In this document: in pieces, positions 8,920 through 21,447 of the stretch | Layout of the letters: the number at the start of each line of letters is the position of its first letter | Numbering within the stretch: position 1 is the first letter of the stretch | Source: Paralcaligenes ureilyticus | GTDB taxonomy: Bacteria > Pseudomonadota > Gammaproteobacteria > Burkholderiales > Burkholderiaceae_B | Direction of reading: 5' to 3' | DNA length: 64,000 nucleotides | Assembly (NCBI RefSeq): GCF_004346225.1 | Contig: NZ_SMAJ01000005.1 | Span: 1-64,000, forward strand | Made by a program: the position numbers and the translations under genes | Notes under the pieces: model-generated | The model's input: the letters and a program-made list of their open reading frames with translations, nothing else | What the model was told of the DNA's origin: nothing | Databases searched by the model: none

Positions 8920-9654
8920 TCAACTGCCGCCGTCGGGCACAAAAACGTAACCCAGCCCCCAGACTGTCTGGATAAATACGGGCTTGGACGGATTGGGTTC
9001 AACCAATTTGCGCAAGCGCGAAATCTGTACGTCCAGACTGCGATCGAACGCTTCGTACTCTCGCCCGCGAGCCAGCTCCATGAGCTTGTCGCGCGAGAGC
9101 GGGATTTTGGGGTGGCGCGCAAACACTTTAAGAACTGAGAACTCGCCGGTTGTGATGGGCACCTGTTCATTGTTGCGTGTCAGCGTGCGCGTTGACAGGT
9201 TAAGCACATACGGGCCGAACTCGATCGACTCGTTTTCCTGGCTGGGTGCGCCCGGATGTTCTTCGGTGCCGCGGCGGCGCAGGATCGCATTGACGCGGGC
9301 CAGGAGCTCGCGGGGATTGAAAGGCTTGGAGAGGTAGTCGTCGGCACCCATTTCAAGGCCGACGATACGATCGATTTCTTCGGCCTTGGCTGTGAGCATG
9401 ATGATGGGGGTGTTGTCGTGCCCGCCGCGCAAACGGCGGCAGATGGACAGGCCGTCTTCGCCCGGCAGCATCAGGTCGAGCACCAGGAGATCAAAATGTT
9501 CGCGTTGCCAGAGCTTGCCCATTTCCTTGGAGTCTTCGGCTACGAATACATTGAATCCTTGTTCGGAAAGATAGCGCCGCAGCAAGTCTCGTAGACGCGG
9601 ATCATCGTCGACGATTAGTATTTTGCGTGATAGCGATTGATTTTGAGTGTTCAT
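8920..9654 (-). CDS. risA: OmpR-family response regulator, RisA type
   Basis: This is a 244-residue DNA-binding regulator. The receiver domain (about 10-125) has the acidic cluster DDD at 16-18, phospho-acceptor Asp60 in LVLDLMLPGEDGL, and Lys110 in LSKPF. The C-terminal winged-helix domain (about 145-240) ends in the typical RKLVEP and QTVWGLGYVF segments. It is first in the operon with the kinase gene downstream. The upstream gap 9655-9789 separates it from the divergent tsaB-rimI gene and should hold both promoters; I see no clear consensus box. Confidence 0.93.
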   Translation of the reverse strand: MNTQNQSLSRKILIVDDDPRLRDLLRRYLSEQGFNVFVAEDSKEMGKLWQREHFDLLVLDLMLPGEDGLSICRRLRGGHDNTPIIMLTAKAEEIDRIVGLEMGADDYLSKPFNPRELLARVNAILRRRGTEEHPGAPSQENESIEFGPYVLNLSTRTLTRNNEQVPITTGEFSVLKVFARHPKIPLSRDKLMELARGREYEAFDRSLDVQISRLRKLVEPNPSKPVFIQTVWGLGYVFVPDGGS

Positions 9655-9789
9655 AGTTGAAAATGTAACAGAGCAAAATGAACCCGGATAGGGGTAAGTA
9701 GCAAGATATTACATATTAAGCTATTCGAAAAGGATTTTTGCGTCGGCGACGCAAAGTCGTCATAAAGTATTGTCAACTAAAATAAGCGC

Positions 9790-11085
9790 ATGGATTCTTA
9801 TATTCTTGCTTTGGAGACCTCGTCAAGCCGCTGCGGCGTGGCGTTGTTGTCCGTTGTCCAGGGCCACCAGAGCCTGATTCGCGCCGGGGCCGACGCCACA
9901 GGCCAGCACGCCGAGCGGCTGCTTCCCATGGTTGATCAGATTTTGCTTGAAGCGGGCATTGCGCGCAAGCAATTGTCGGCGGTTGGCTTTGGCCAGGGGC
10001 CGGGCGGGTTTACCGGCCTGCGTGTGGCCTGCGGTGTGGCGCAGGGGATTTCCTACGCCCTGGGGCTGCAGGTGCTGCCGATCGCCTCCTTGCTGGCGGT
10101 GGCGGCCCAGGACGCCGCGGCGCCTGGCGCCGATCGATCCGCGTGGCGACTGGTGGTGCAGGACGCCCGCATGGGCGAGGTCTATCTGGCGGCGTACCGT
10201 CCGGTCGCCGAGTCTCCGGGTGCGCCCGACGCATGGCAAGAGCTCTGTCCACCGATTTTATTGAATTCCGACGATGTGCCTCTTTGGCTGGCACGGCAGA
10301 ATCCTCATTGGCGTGAGCTACCGGACGGATTGCGGTCGCTGCGGGTCGTGGGCGATGCATTGGATGCCTACCCGGATCTGGCCGGATTGGCGGGTGGCGA
10401 TGTCGTGTTGGGCCAGCCTTTGCGTCCCGACGTGGAGGCGGTGGCGCGCCTGGCGTATCAGGCGTGGCGGCGTGGCGAGTCTGTGCCGCCCGAGCGGGCG
10501 GCCCCGCTTTATGTGCGGGACAAGGTAGCCTATACCACCCTGGAGCGCGAGCAGGGCCTGGGCGGCAACCCCAAGGCCGGTTTGGTCGCGGACGCCGCCG
10601 ATGCCGGGGGCGCGCGGCCGGTGTCGCTACGCGCCATGGTCCCTGGCGATCTGGATGAGGTGGTGCAGATCGAGCGGGCGGTTCAGGCATTCCCCTGGAC
10701 CCGAGGCAATTTTCAGGATGCCCTGAAAGCCGGCTATGGCGCCTGGGTAGCGCATCTGGACGAGAAGATCGTGGGGTGCTGCCTGGCTTTGTTTGCGCCC
10801 GATGTAGGGCATCTGCTGTTGATTGCCGTGGCGCCCGATGCCCAGCAAAAGGGCGTGGGCGAGCGTCTCCTGGCTTGCTGCGAGCGCGTGGCGCTGGCGC
10901 ATGGCCTGCGCAGGCTGATCCTCGAGGTTCGGCCCTCCAACGAGCGGGCCATCGCGTTTTATAAGCATCGTGGTTTCGAGCGCCTGAGCGTGCGCAAGAA
11001 TTATTACCCTTCCGGCCAGGGCGAGCGTGAAGACGCCTGGGTGTTGGAAAAAACGCTGACCGCGCCGCGGGCCCATCATGAATGA
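9790..11085 (+). CDS. tsaB-rimI: TsaB-RimI fusion protein (tRNA t6A factor plus ribosomal protein acetyltransferase)
   Basis: Residues 1-235 are TsaB, the scaffold partner of TsaD in making threonylcarbamoyl-adenosine at tRNA position 37. The ASKHA-fold start ALETSSSRCGVAL and the motif GPGGFTGLRVA mark it. Residues about 278-425 are a GNAT acetyltransferase of the RimI type, which acetylates the N-terminal Ala of ribosomal protein S18: the acetyl-CoA loop is VAPDAQQKGVGERLL and the end has EVRPSNERAIAFYKHRGF. A linker of about 40 residues joins them. In many bacteria these are adjacent separate genes. The gene overlaps the next by eight bases. Confidence 0.93.
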   Translation: MDSYILALETSSSRCGVALLSVVQGHQSLIRAGADATGQHAERLLPMVDQILLEAGIARKQLSAVGFGQGPGGFTGLRVACGVAQGISYALGLQVLPIASLLAVAAQDAAAPGADRSAWRLVVQDARMGEVYLAAYRPVAESPGAPDAWQELCPPILLNSDDVPLWLARQNPHWRELPDGLRSLRVVGDALDAYPDLAGLAGGDVVLGQPLRPDVEAVARLAYQAWRRGESVPPERAAPLYVRDKVAYTTLEREQGLGGNPKAGLVADAADAGGARPVSLRAMVPGDLDEVVQIERAVQAFPWTRGNFQDALKAGYGAWVAHLDEKIVGCCLALFAPDVGHLLLIAVAPDAQQKGVGERLLACCERVALAHGLRRLILEVRPSNERAIAFYKHRGFERLSVRKNYYPSGQGEREDAWVLEKTLTAPRAHHE

Positions 11086-12013
11086 GCCGACGCGGCCAGC
11101 CGCTCCCGAACTGAATCCGCTGCAAGTCGCCTCCTTGCAGGAAATGGGCTTGGAGCGGCAGTTTCTGGCGCGTTTTACGCAGGGTATTTCGGTGGTCGGG
11201 CATCCCGCGGGCCGGGCGGCCACCGGGCCGGCGCAAGAGCAGGTGGCTGCGCAGGGGCTGGATGCCGGGCGCTCCGTGCCGGCGGCGTCGCCCGTGCAGG
11301 CAAAAAAGGAGGCTTTGGCCGTTTCGGCGGCATCCGGTGCGCCGCCCAGGCGGCCCAAAACGGCGCCGCCTCAATCGCCGCGCGCCAGGGGGGCCGCCAC
11401 GGCGCCTGCGGCCCCGAATAAGCCGCCTCTTGTCGTCGCGCCCGATTGGGCGGCTTTGCAGACTCAGGTGGAGCAGTGCACGGCCTGTTCTCTGTGCGAG
11501 CATCGGCGTCAGGCGGTGTTTGGAGCCGGCCTCGCGCAGTCTCCCGCCTGGATGGTGATTGGCGAAGCGCCGGGCGAACAGGATGATCGCGAAGGGTTGC
11601 CGTTTCGGGGCCGGGCAGGTGTTTTACTTAATGCGATGCTGGCCGCGGTGGGGGTGGATCCCGAGTCCGAGGTTTTTTTCACCAATTTGGTGAAATGCCG
11701 CCCGGTGAGCAATCGTACCCCTGCGGCGGCGGAAATAAATGCGTGCCTGCCTTATCTGCATCGCCAGATTGCGCTGTTGAATCCCCGCCGCATTGTGGTT
11801 CTGGGGCGGCTGGCCGCCCAGTTCCTGCTGGGCCAGGAGGCGAGTTTTGAGTCATTGCGTGGAACGGCGCATCGGTTTAAAAGTGAAAGCGGGGTCGACA
11901 TCCCGCTTGTCGTCACCTACCATCCCGCCTCCTTGCTCTCGCGCCCGCAAGACAAAGCTCATGCCTGGCGCGATTTGAACCTGGCGCGTGCGGCGGTGGA
12001 ATCGAATCCGTAG
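11078..12013 (+). CDS. Family-4 uracil-DNA glycosylase with long N-terminal extension
   Basis: The C-terminal 180 residues are a 4Fe-4S family-4 (UDGa-like) uracil-DNA glycosylase that removes uracil from DNA. Visible are the cluster cysteines starting with CTACSLC, the active-site motif GEAPGEQDDREGLPF, the second cysteine region VKCRPVSNR, and the HPASLL motif. The first 125 residues are a short helix-like segment (LQVASLQEMGLERQFLARF) followed by a low-complexity Ala/Pro/Arg linker; core family members are about 200 residues, so this extension is additional. The eight-base overlap with tsaB-rimI implies cotranscription. Confidence 0.92.
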   Translation: MNEPTRPAAPELNPLQVASLQEMGLERQFLARFTQGISVVGHPAGRAATGPAQEQVAAQGLDAGRSVPAASPVQAKKEALAVSAASGAPPRRPKTAPPQSPRARGAATAPAAPNKPPLVVAPDWAALQTQVEQCTACSLCEHRRQAVFGAGLAQSPAWMVIGEAPGEQDDREGLPFRGRAGVLLNAMLAAVGVDPESEVFFTNLVKCRPVSNRTPAAAEINACLPYLHRQIALLNPRRIVVLGRLAAQFLLGQEASFESLRGTAHRFKSESGVDIPLVVTYHPASLLSRPQDKAHAWRDLNLARAAVESNP

Positions 12014-12023
12014 GCATGCTTCT

Positions 12024-12162
12024 GTAGCGACAGCCCTTGTGGCTGTCAATTCAACGATCAATGTAGTGGCAGCCCTTGTGGCTGCCAAAATCGCTGGCAA
12101 TCGAGATGGTGCCTGCGTAAAAATGACAGCCACAAGGGCTGTCTCTACAGGCCTGTCGCTAC
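12024..12162. repeat. GTAG palindromic repeats, three copies and a fragment
   Basis: Copies lie at 12024-12047 (stem GACAGCC/GGCTGTC), 12063-12086 (GGCAGCC/GGCTGCC) and, inverted, 12125-12148 (GACAGCC/GGCTGTC). A tail fragment GCCTGTCGCTAC follows to 12162. They fill the convergent gap between the glycosylase gene (stop 10 bases before) and lplT (stop 9 bases after). Confidence 0.85.
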
Positions 12163-12170
12163 AAAACGAA

Positions 12171-13475
12171 TCAATGCAGCGCCTGGCCGTGACCGTACTG
12201 GCCGATTTTGTTTTGCAGGGTGGGGTCGGCGCGATGATTGCGGCGGTTCCAATGCATGAAGACCAGCATCAGGCTGGCGACGAGCAGGCCGAAGATAACG
12301 ATGATCACGTTGATGGGCAGGTTCATCCAGAGCATCAGGCTGTAAATGGCCAGCATCAGCAGGATGTTCAATTGCTCGTTGAAGTTCTGTACGGCAATCG
12401 AATGGCCGGCCGACAACAGCACATGGCCGCGGTGTTGCAGCAGCGCATTCATGGGCACGACAAAGAACCCCGACAGGCCGCCAATGAGCAACAGGACGCT
12501 GTAGACGGCCCAGGTTTGGTGCACCAGCGGCATGAGCAGCACCGCCAGTCCCATGACGATCCCGACGGGCAAGACCGAGAGAGCGCGCTTGAGCGGGACG
12601 CGGCCGGCCAGGACCGAGCCGATCACCGTGCCGACGGCGGCCACGCCCATCAGGATCGAGGCCTGGTCCAGGCGATAGCCCAGATGGCGCGCCCCCCATT
12701 CGATGACGATGAATTGCAGAGTGGCGCCCGCGCCCCAGAACAGCGTGGTGACGGCGAGCGATATTTGGCCCAGCTTGTCGTGCCACAGGATAACGACATA
12801 GTCCTTGAACGAATGAATCAGATGCAGGGGGTTGGTCTGTTGCTTGGGGTAGCTCACCCCGGTGCGCGGTATCAGCAGGGTGCACAGAGCCGCCAGAATG
12901 TACACGACGCCGATAGGCAAAATGGCGGCTTCGGCGCGGGTATGCGCCAGTAGCTGAACCCAGTCGTGCGACAGCAGTGCGGCGGATACGGTCGGGTTGA
13001 CCAGCACACCGCCCAGCACCGTGCCGATAATGATCGACAGAACCGTCAGGCCCTCGATCCAGCTATTGCCTTTGACGAGCAGATCGGGCGGCAGCATTTC
13101 GGTCACGATGCCGTATTTGGCGGGCGAATAGGCCGCGGCCCCTATGCCCACCAGGGTGTAGGCGCAAAACACCAGAATCAGTTGGCTGTTCGTATCCAGG
13201 CCAAAGCTTCGATATGAAAAGAGTAAAAGGCAACCCAGGACCTTGACGGCATTGGTGATGAACATGACGCGGCCTTTGGGATACGAGTCGGCGAAGGCGC
13301 CGACAAAGGCCGCCAGCGCCACATAGGCCATGGCGAACCACCATTTCATCATGGGCGCCATCCAGTCGGGTCCACGCAAATCGCTGATAAGCGCAATGGC
13401 TGCAATGAGCAATGCATTGTCGGCGACGGACGATAGCGCCTGGGCTACCATGACCAGATAAAAGCCTTTTTTCAA
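12171..13475 (-). CDS. lplT: Lysophospholipid transporter LplT
   Basis: This is a 434-residue major-facilitator membrane protein with about 12 hydrophobic segments. LplT flips lysophospholipids inward across the inner membrane for re-acylation. The opening MKKGFYLVMVAQALSSVADNALLIAA and the AYSPAKYGIVTEMLPPDLLVKGNSWIEG region match LplT proteins. In Enterobacteria it sits beside the acyltransferase gene aas; no such gene is adjacent here. It is transcribed alone and leftward. The 260-base gap to smc (13476-13735) should contain both divergent promoters. Confidence 0.9.
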   Translation of the reverse strand: MKKGFYLVMVAQALSSVADNALLIAAIALISDLRGPDWMAPMMKWWFAMAYVALAAFVGAFADSYPKGRVMFITNAVKVLGCLLLFSYRSFGLDTNSQLILVFCAYTLVGIGAAAYSPAKYGIVTEMLPPDLLVKGNSWIEGLTVLSIIIGTVLGGVLVNPTVSAALLSHDWVQLLAHTRAEAAILPIGVVYILAALCTLLIPRTGVSYPKQQTNPLHLIHSFKDYVVILWHDKLGQISLAVTTLFWGAGATLQFIVIEWGARHLGYRLDQASILMGVAAVGTVIGSVLAGRVPLKRALSVLPVGIVMGLAVLLMPLVHQTWAVYSVLLLIGGLSGFFVVPMNALLQHRGHVLLSAGHSIAVQNFNEQLNILLMLAIYSLMLWMNLPINVIIVIFGLLVASLMLVFMHWNRRNHRADPTLQNKIGQYGHGQALH

Positions 13476-13735
13476 TCGAGTGTCTCGTTCAACGGATTAG
13501 TAACGGTAACCGCAAAAATTGTTAGCGAGTATAGCGTCAGCCTTGGGTTTATATGGAATTTTATGTGGTTGAAGCGATTTCTGGGTTATTTCGGGTAGGG
13601 ATGCCCGCGGGGCTGCGTTATCATAGGCAGCCGACCGCCCGTTTGTACTAACGGCTCCGGTCGGGTTGTTTTCGTAGCCGCGCAATAGCTGTAGGCGTGG
13701 CGGATATGTCCGTCTCTTTTTATACCTCGTCTATC

Positions 13736-16700
13736 GTGCGTTTGACCCAGATAAAGCTCTCCGGTTTTAAATCCTTTGTCGAACCGACCGTTATCCCCAC
13801 GCCTAGCCGGTTGGTGGGGGTGGTGGGCCCCAACGGCTGCGGCAAATCCAACATCATCGACGCTGTGCGCTGGGTGCTGGGTGAATCCAAGGCGTCGGAG
13901 CTGCGCGGCGAATCGATGCAGGACGTTATTTTTAACGGGTCGAGCCATCGCAAAGCGGCCGCCCGCGCCTCGGTCGAGCTGGTATTCGATAATTCCGAAG
14001 GGCGCGCGGCGGGCCAATGGAGCGCTTATGCGGAAATCGCCGTGCGGCGGGTGCTTACGCGTGATGGGGCGAGCAGTTACCTGATCAATGGTCAACAGGT
14101 GCGGCGCCGGGATATTCACGATATTTTCATGGGTACGGGCCTGGGTGTCCGTGGTTATGCCATTATTGGCCAGGGCATGATCAATCGGCTGATCGAGGCC
14201 CGCCCCGAGGAATTGCGGGTTTTCCTGGAAGAGGCGGCCGGGGTATCGCGCTACAAAGAGCGGCGCCGCGAAACCGAAAACCGGCTGGGCGATACCCGCG
14301 AGAACCTGACCCGCGTGGACGACATCCTGCGCGAACTGAGTTCGCAGTTGGAGAAACTGGGCGCGCAAGCCGAGGTGGCGCAGCAATACCGTGCCTTGCA
14401 GGAAGACGGCGAACAGAAGCAGCATGCCCTGTGGCTGTTGCGGGAAGAAAGCGCCGATGAAGACCAGCAGAAAAAGCAACTGGCCATTACCCAGGCGCAA
14501 GCCGAACTGGATGAAGCCTTGGCCGGCCTGCGTGCGGGCGAATCTGCGCTCGAGTCGCGCCGCCAGGCGCATTATGCGGCGGGCGATGCGGTGCATGCCG
14601 CGCAGGGCCTGCTGTTTGAAGCAGGGGCCCAGGTCAGCCGGCTCGAGGCTGAAATACGCCATGTGGTGGATTCGCGCAACCGCCTGCAGTTGCGCCGTAC
14701 CCAGCTTCAGCAGCAAATACAGGAATGGGGCGATCAGCAAACCCACTGTGCCGGTCAGATTGCCCAGGCGCAGGCCGATATCGAGGCGAATGCGCAACAG
14801 ATATCCGAGGCCCGAGCCCGCGCCGAGGACGCGCAGGCGCATCTGCCCGACATTGAAGCCCGGGTGCGCGACGCGGCCGGCGCGCGCGACGCCATGCGCG
14901 TTGCGCTGGCGCGAGTCGAGCAGAATCTGGCCCTGACGGCACAGACGCAGCGTGACGCCGATCACCGATTGCAGGCGCTTGAGTTGCGTCACGAACGCCT
15001 GACCCAGGAAATGCGCGAACTGAATGCGCCCGACCCCGCCAGGCTTGAGCAATTGGCGGCCGAGTTGGGAATTATCGGTGCGCAGGTCGAGGAATCGCAG
15101 GCGCAGTTGCTGGAGCTTGAGGAACGTTTGCCCGGGCTTGATGATGAACGCCGGACCGCCCATGCGGCCTCTGCGCAAGAGGCCCAGAATCTGGCGCGGC
15201 TCGAAGCGCGCCTGACGGCGCTTGGCACCTTGCAACAAGACGTGCAAAGGCAGGGCGCTCTGGAGCCTTGGCTGGCCAAGCACGAATTATCCAGCCTGGG
15301 GCGCTTGTGGCAGAAGTTGCAAATCGAATCGGGCTGGGAAACCGCGCTTGAGGCGATATTGCGCGAACGCATGACGGCGCTGGAAGTGCGCCAGCTTGAA
15401 CATGCGCGTGCTTTTGCGGCCGATGCGCCGCCGGCGCGCCTGGCGTTTTACCAGATGCCGGCGGCGGGCCCTGGCCCGTCCGCTGCGCCGGGCTTGACCC
15501 CCTTGGCGTCTTTGTTGCGCATTAGCGACCCCGATTTGCGCGCCTTGCTGGCCGACTGGCTGCGCGGCGTCTATGTGGTGGCCGATCTGGCCGCATCGCT
15601 GGCGCAGCGCGCCGCCCTGCCCGAGGGCGGGCTTTTTGTTGTGCAGGCGGGGCATCTTGTGGATCGCCACAGCGTGCGTTTTTATGCGCCCGATTCCGAA
15701 CAGGCCGGCATGCTGGCGCGGCAGCGGGAAATTGAAAACCTGCAGCGTGAAATCAAGGCCCGGCAGTTGATTGCCGATCAGGTTCTGGGCGATGTGGCGC
15801 GCGCCGAAACGGCCTGGCAGCAGGTGTCGCAAGCCATGCCCGCGGCGCGCCTGCGCGTGGCCGAGCTGACTCGGCGTTTGCACGATGTACAACTTGAACA
15901 CTCCCGCCTGCAGCAACTCGCACAGCAATCGGGCGAGCGGGCTGCGCGCCTGAGCGAAGATCTGGCCGAAGTTGTGTTGCAGCAGGAAGAAGTGCGCGCC
16001 GGTAAGGAAGAGGCGGAGGCGCGTTTCGAGACACTGGATATCGAACTGGGGGAGCATCAGTCCGTATTTTCCGACGCGGAAATTTCCGGCGAAGAATTGG
16101 CGCGCCAGGCCGAACAGGCGCGTGGACAGTTGCGCGAACTGGAGCGCACGGTGCAGGAATCCGAATTCGCCGAGCGCACGCTGCTGGGCCGCATTGCCGA
16201 TCTGACGCGCAATATGCAATTGGCGGCGGAACAGGCGCGGCGCGGCACGGACGAGCTTGAAGGATTGCAGGGCGAGCTGTTCGAGCTTGACGCATCGGCC
16301 TCGCAGGCCGGTTTGCAAGAGGCCCTGGAACAGCGGGCCGAGCGCGAAAATGCGCTGAATCTGGCGCGTACGGAACTGGATAACCTGGCCGCCTTGTTGC
16401 GCGCCGCCGATGAAGACCGGATCACCCAAGAACGTTTGCTCGAGCCGCGCCGTGCGCGCATTACCGAATTGCAGTTGCAAGAGCAGGCCGCGCGGCTCGC
16501 TGTCGCGCAGTTCGCCGAGCAGCTCGATGCGCATGAGGCCGATCGCGAACAGTTGCGCGCTGCCTTGGCCGATCGGCCCGAAGAGTGGCGCCGTCCCAAC
16601 TGGCTGCAATCCGAGGTACAGCGGATTTCGCGGCAGATCGAAGGCTTGGGCTCGGTCAACCTGGCTGCGCTCGACGAACTCGATGCGGCGCGCGAGCGCA

Positions 16701-17260
16701 AGGGCTTTCTGGATTCCCAATATCTGGATCTGCAGACGGCAATGGAAACGCTGGAAGACGCCATCCGTAAAATCGACCGTGAAACGCGCACGCTGCTGCA
16801 GACGACGTTCGATACGGTCAATACGCATTTCGGCGAACTGTTCCCCAGCCTGTTTGGCGGCGGCGAGGCCAGCCTTTCGATTACGGGCGACGAAATTCTC
16901 GATGCGGGCGTGCTGATCATGGCGCAGCCGCCTGGCAAGCGCAACAGCACCATTCATTTGCTGTCGGGAGGCGAAAAGGCCCTGACCGCCACGGCACTGG
17001 TGTTTGCCTTGTTCAAATTGAACCCGGCGCCGTTTTGCCTGCTCGACGAGGTCGATGCGCCGCTGGACGATGCCAATACCGAGCGCTATGCCAATTTGGT
17101 GAGTAACATGAGTGAGCAGACTCAGTTTTTATTTATTTCCCACAATAAAATTGCCATGCAGATGGCCAAGCAATTGGTGGGCGTGACCATGCAGGAACAG
17201 GGCGTCTCCCGAATTGTCGCCGTCGATATCGAATCGGCGCTGCAGTTGGCCGAGGCATAA
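13736..17260 (+). CDS. smc: Chromosome segregation protein SMC
   Basis: This 1174-residue condensin ATPase compacts and segregates the chromosome with ScpA and ScpB. It has the N-terminal head with Walker A GPNGCGKSNIIDAVRW, long coiled coils (about 170-500 and 670-1000), a hinge domain between them, and the C-terminal head with signature LSGGEKALTA and Walker B CLLDEVDAPLDD. The GTG at 13736 (VRLTQIKLSGFKSF) fits homologues, which begin MRLTQIKL. The frame is open to a GTG at 13697, which would add 13 residues; neither has a strong ribosome-binding site. The smc-zipA-ligA order is typical of Burkholderiales. Confidence 0.95.
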   Translation: MRLTQIKLSGFKSFVEPTVIPTPSRLVGVVGPNGCGKSNIIDAVRWVLGESKASELRGESMQDVIFNGSSHRKAAARASVELVFDNSEGRAAGQWSAYAEIAVRRVLTRDGASSYLINGQQVRRRDIHDIFMGTGLGVRGYAIIGQGMINRLIEARPEELRVFLEEAAGVSRYKERRRETENRLGDTRENLTRVDDILRELSSQLEKLGAQAEVAQQYRALQEDGEQKQHALWLLREESADEDQQKKQLAITQAQAELDEALAGLRAGESALESRRQAHYAAGDAVHAAQGLLFEAGAQVSRLEAEIRHVVDSRNRLQLRRTQLQQQIQEWGDQQTHCAGQIAQAQADIEANAQQISEARARAEDAQAHLPDIEARVRDAAGARDAMRVALARVEQNLALTAQTQRDADHRLQALELRHERLTQEMRELNAPDPARLEQLAAELGIIGAQVEESQAQLLELEERLPGLDDERRTAHAASAQEAQNLARLEARLTALGTLQQDVQRQGALEPWLAKHELSSLGRLWQKLQIESGWETALEAILRERMTALEVRQLEHARAFAADAPPARLAFYQMPAAGPGPSAAPGLTPLASLLRISDPDLRALLADWLRGVYVVADLAASLAQRAALPEGGLFVVQAGHLVDRHSVRFYAPDSEQAGMLARQREIENLQREIKARQLIADQVLGDVARAETAWQQVSQAMPAARLRVAELTRRLHDVQLEHSRLQQLAQQSGERAARLSEDLAEVVLQQEEVRAGKEEAEARFETLDIELGEHQSVFSDAEISGEELARQAEQARGQLRELERTVQESEFAERTLLGRIADLTRNMQLAAEQARRGTDELEGLQGELFELDASASQAGLQEALEQRAERENALNLARTELDNLAALLRAADEDRITQERLLEPRRARITELQLQEQAARLAVAQFAEQLDAHEADREQLRAALADRPEEWRRPNWLQSEVQRISRQIEGLGSVNLAALDELDAARERKGFLDSQYLDLQTAMETLEDAIRKIDRETRTLLQTTFDTVNTHFGELFPSLFGGGEASLSITGDEILDAGVLIMAQPPGKRNSTIHLLSGGEKALTATALVFALFKLNPAPFCLLDEVDAPLDDANTERYANLVSNMSEQTQFLFISHNKIAMQMAKQLVGVTMQEQGVSRIVAVDIESALQLAEA

Positions 17261-17287
17261 GTGTTGGAGTTTTGTGGCGCCATGATT

Positions 17288-17375
17288 GTAGCGGCACCCC
17301 TTGTGGGTGCCATAATCTAGATAAACAAGACAGGTATCTAGAGATAAAAATGACACCCACAAGGGGTGTCACTAC
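17288..17375. repeat. GTAG palindromic inverted pair (REPIN)
   Basis: A forward copy (17288-17311, GGCACCC/GGGTGCC) and an inverted copy (17352-17375, GACACCC/GGGTGTC) flank a 40-base AT-rich spacer with its own imperfect inverted repeat (ATCTAGAT ... TATCTAGAGAT). This is the clearest REPIN-type doublet in the window. It lies between smc and zipA, which point the same way, 27 bases after the smc stop. Confidence 0.85.
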
Positions 17376-17404
17376 AGAGATGAACAGATGCAACGGGGTT
17401 AACT

Positions 17405-20514
<3,110 letters not shown>

Positions 20515-20529
20515 TTTTGAGGTGAAAAT

Positions 20530-20647
20530 GGCACCCACAAGGGGTGCCGCTACATGAGCGAGAGGTACGTTATTTGTAGCGGCACCCCTTGTGGGTGCCA
20601 TAGGTTTGTGGAAAATCGAACATGGCAGCCACAAGGGCTGCCGCTAC
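20530..20647. repeat. GTAG palindromic repeats, three alternating copies
   Basis: Copies lie at 20530-20553 (inverted, GGCACCC/GGGTGCC), 20576-20599 (forward, same stem) and 20624-20647 (inverted, GGCAGCC/GGCTGCC). They occupy the convergent gap between ligA (stop 15 bases before) and the ppiC-type gene (stop 14 bases after). Confidence 0.85.
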
Positions 20648-20661
20648 ATCGGCGGGGAGCC

Positions 20662-21438
20662 TTACTTGATGACGGCCGATTTCAGCAATTCTTGCTGATA
20701 GGTGGCCAAGGCCTGCTGACGCAGCATTTGCTCGATTTGCGGCTTTACGTCCTTGAGTTCAGGGAACTTCATGGGGCGCGTATCTTCGACCTGGATGATG
20801 TGCCAGCCGAATTGTGTTTGCACCGGCTTGTCGGTCATCTGGCCTTTTTTCAGGCTTTCCACGGCCTGCGCAAACTCGGGCACGTAATTGGTGGCCGGCG
20901 CCCAGCCCAGTTCGCCGCCATTCTTGCCGCTACCCGGGTCGATGGACTTTTGCTTGGCGGCGGTCTCGAAGCTGATTTTCTTGCTTTTGATTTTAGCGGT
21001 TAGATCGGTCGCGGTTTTTTCATCCTTGACCAGGATGTGGCGCAGCTTATATTCCTGCTTGCCGGCCTGTTCGCTTTTGATCTTGTCGTACTCGGTCTGC
21101 ACATTGGCATCGGTGATAGGGTGCTTGGCGAGGTAATCGGCCATCAGTGCGCGCACCAATATGCTTTGGCGCGACAGGTCGATTTCTTGCTTTATGTCGG
21201 CCTGTTTATCGATACCTGCTTTTTCCGCAGCCTGGATGGCCACGGCGCGGTTGATCATTTCCTGCTTGACTTGGGCGCGCAGTTCGGGCGTGTCTTTGGT
21301 GCCTTGCTTGACCATCAGGGCGACGAACTGGTCCAGACTGCCTTGGGTAATGGCCTGGCCATTGACAGTAGCTACGTTTTGCGCAAAAGCAGGGACCGCA
21401 ATAACGCATGCTGCGGCTAATACGGCGATTCGTTTCAT
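20662..21438 (-). CDS. Periplasmic parvulin-type peptidyl-prolyl isomerase
   Basis: This is a 258-residue foldase of the PpiC/SurA kind. Residues 1-19 are a signal peptide ending AVPAFA|Q. An N-terminal helical chaperone region (about 25-130) is followed by the rotamase domain (about 133-225) with typical segments RHILVKDEKTA, DPGSGKNGGELGW and VQTQFGWHIIQVED. It probably assists folding of exported proteins. It is the last of a leftward group after msrB, yciB and bolA, ten bases after bolA; the neighbouring YciB and a PpiC protein are often encoded together in Burkholderiales. Confidence 0.92.
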   Translation of the reverse strand: MKRIAVLAAACVIAVPAFAQNVATVNGQAITQGSLDQFVALMVKQGTKDTPELRAQVKQEMINRAVAIQAAEKAGIDKQADIKQEIDLSRQSILVRALMADYLAKHPITDANVQTEYDKIKSEQAGKQEYKLRHILVKDEKTATDLTAKIKSKKISFETAAKQKSIDPGSGKNGGELGWAPATNYVPEFAQAVESLKKGQMTDKPVQTQFGWHIIQVEDTRPMKFPELKDVKPQIEQMLRQQALATYQQELLKSAVIK

Positions 21439-21447
21439 GTAATTCCT

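Noticed and set aside
10010-11503. Leftward Arg/Pro-rich frame of 497 codons
   Set aside because: Composition is that of a GC-rich shadow frame and it lies opposite tsaB-rimI and the glycosylase gene.
13586-15283. Long leftward open frame of 565 codons opposite smc
   Set aside because: It is antisense to the strongly supported smc gene; long antisense frames are expected in GC-rich coding DNA, and the translation shows no family features.
20530-20647. Possible CRISPR-like array of short repeats
   Set aside because: Copies alternate in orientation, spacers differ in length, and the repeat is the dispersed GTAG palindrome; no cas genes are present.
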